This document shows, one piece after another, positions 63,497-64,000 of a stretch of 64,000 nucleotides of DNA. A program made the translations under genes and the position numbers. Source of the stretch: Nonlabens tegetincola (GTDB taxonomy: Bacteria > Bacteroidota > Bacteroidia > Flavobacteriales > Flavobacteriaceae); assembly GCF_002954355.1 (NCBI RefSeq), contig NZ_MQVV01000017.1:248001-312000 (forward strand), in the 5' to 3' direction. The notes under the pieces are model-generated. The model saw only the letters and a program-made list of their open reading frames with translations, had not been told where the DNA came from and did no database searches. Positions within the stretch are counted from its first letter, which is position 1. The number at the start of each line of letters is the position of its first letter.

Positions 63497-64000
63497 CTAC
63501 CATTTGCTATTCGGGTAGGTACGCTGCATATATTGCATTTCTGCAAGGATGTATCCCATGTACTCACTGTGAAGTCCGTTTTTCCCTCCTTTTTGAAAGT
63601 AAGGTACTTCTGGAACTTCCAGGGTTGCCTCTGTTAGCAAGTTTTCTACTTTTTCATAATAGTACTCTCTTAATTGTAGCATATCTGGAGCTACGCCAGC
63701 ATCAATCATTGCTGAATCAGATTCATTTACTTGAAAAAGTTCGTCCGTAAACACCCAAAGATCATTAACCGCTTTTTGAGCTTTATCATGACTTTCTTCT
63801 GTTCCATCACCTAATCTCTTTAACCAATCTCCTGAGAAACGTTCGTGATAACTCGCCTCTTTAATTCCCTTAAATGCTAGTGCTCTCAGTGTTTCATCGG
63901 CGCTTTGTTGCAAGGCATTCAAGAACATTTTATTAAAAACGTCAAAGAAAAACTGTCTTGCAATTACATAGGCAAAATCTGTATTAGGTTGTTGTACCAG
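63497..64000 (-). CDS. paaC: 1,2-phenylacetyl-CoA epoxidase subunit PaaC, partial
   Basis: The frame is open to the right edge, so the N-terminus is outside the window; 167 residues are visible. IKEASYHERFSGDWLKRLGD and ESHDKAQKAVNDLWVFTDEL fit the ferritin-like PaaC, the structural partner of the catalytic PaaA. The C-terminus SEYMGYILAEMQYMQRTYPN is characteristic. paaA, paaB and paaE would be expected further right. Confidence 0.92.
   Translation of the reverse strand: MVQQPNTDFAYVIARQFFFDVFNKMFLNALQQSADETLRALAFKGIKEASYHERFSGDWLKRLGDGTEESHDKAQKAVNDLWVFTDELFQVNESDSAMIDAGVAPDMLQLREYYYEKVENLLTEATLEVPEVPYFQKGGKNGLHSEYMGYILAEMQYMQRTYPNSKW

Noticed and set aside
1-64000. tRNA, rRNA, CRISPR or transposase genes
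   Set aside because: No tRNA T-loop-like GTTCRANNC in a gap, no spaced direct repeats, no transposase motifs were seen; a covariance search would be decisive.

Overview
The window looks like chromosome of a marine member of the Flavobacteriaceae, most like Nonlabens or a close relative (inference). The signs are low GC, -7 elements of the Bacteroidetes form TAnnTTTG, a type IX secretion (T9SS) sorting domain, carboxypeptidase-regulatory and TonB receptor families, DUF6588-type and 'VGIGTT'-type surface proteins, and a dense 16-bp palindrome CGCTTTCGCGAAAGCG. I found no rRNA, tRNA, CRISPR array, transposase or phage genes.

Layout. 1-11 kb: an edge-truncated beta-propeller-like protein, topoisomerase IB, lipB, a Pmp3 micro-protein, lysS, two small secreted helical proteins, a sterol desaturase-type enzyme, then hemL / glucosaminidase-LysM lipoprotein / PLP deaminase. 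11-19 kb: a DUF5522 micro-protein coupled to hutU, a DUF4136 lipoprotein, a surface protein, and the OsmC / fused E1 / E2 2-oxoacid dehydrogenase operon. 19-29 kb: a DUF3352-like membrane protein, an acyl-CoA carboxyltransferase (methylcrotonyl-type), a SulP transporter, a zinc-ribbon membrane protein, a DUF6588-like protein with an overlapping PagL-like deacylase, and a VWA lipoprotein. 29-32.4 kb: the classical thrS-infC-rpmI-rplT operon, where infC appears to start at AUA and hairpins sit before rpmI and rplT. 32.6-41.2 kb: a frameshifted coiled-coil secreted protein, small lipoproteins, a GNAT, rimO, DUF1684, an amidase and ftsY.

41-64 kb: a dispersed phenylacetate (paa) degradation region: paaY, an enoyl-CoA hydratase (paaF candidate), paaZ, paaJ, paaH, paaI, paaG, paaD and the end of paaC. 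Together these would carry phenylacetyl-CoA through epoxidation (PaaC/D with subunits outside the window), isomerisation (PaaG), ring opening (PaaZ) and beta-oxidation (PaaF/H/J), with PaaI and PaaY as rescue thioesterases. The cluster is interrupted by an OmpA lipoprotein, two tandem surface proteins, an ECF sigma / anti-sigma pair, a split-DUF4331 / TPR / TonB-receptor operon and a T9SS cargo protein.

The most striking signal is the palindrome CGCTTTCGCGAAAGCG: 14 perfect copies, 4 one-mismatch copies and 1 remodelled copy, about one per 3.5 kb. Most lie inside genes, including essential ones, and are read as AFAKA, RFRES or L(S/P)RKR depending on frame. Its function cannot be settled from this window. 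An uptake signal, an architectural protein or ParB-like site, and a methylation site are all possible.
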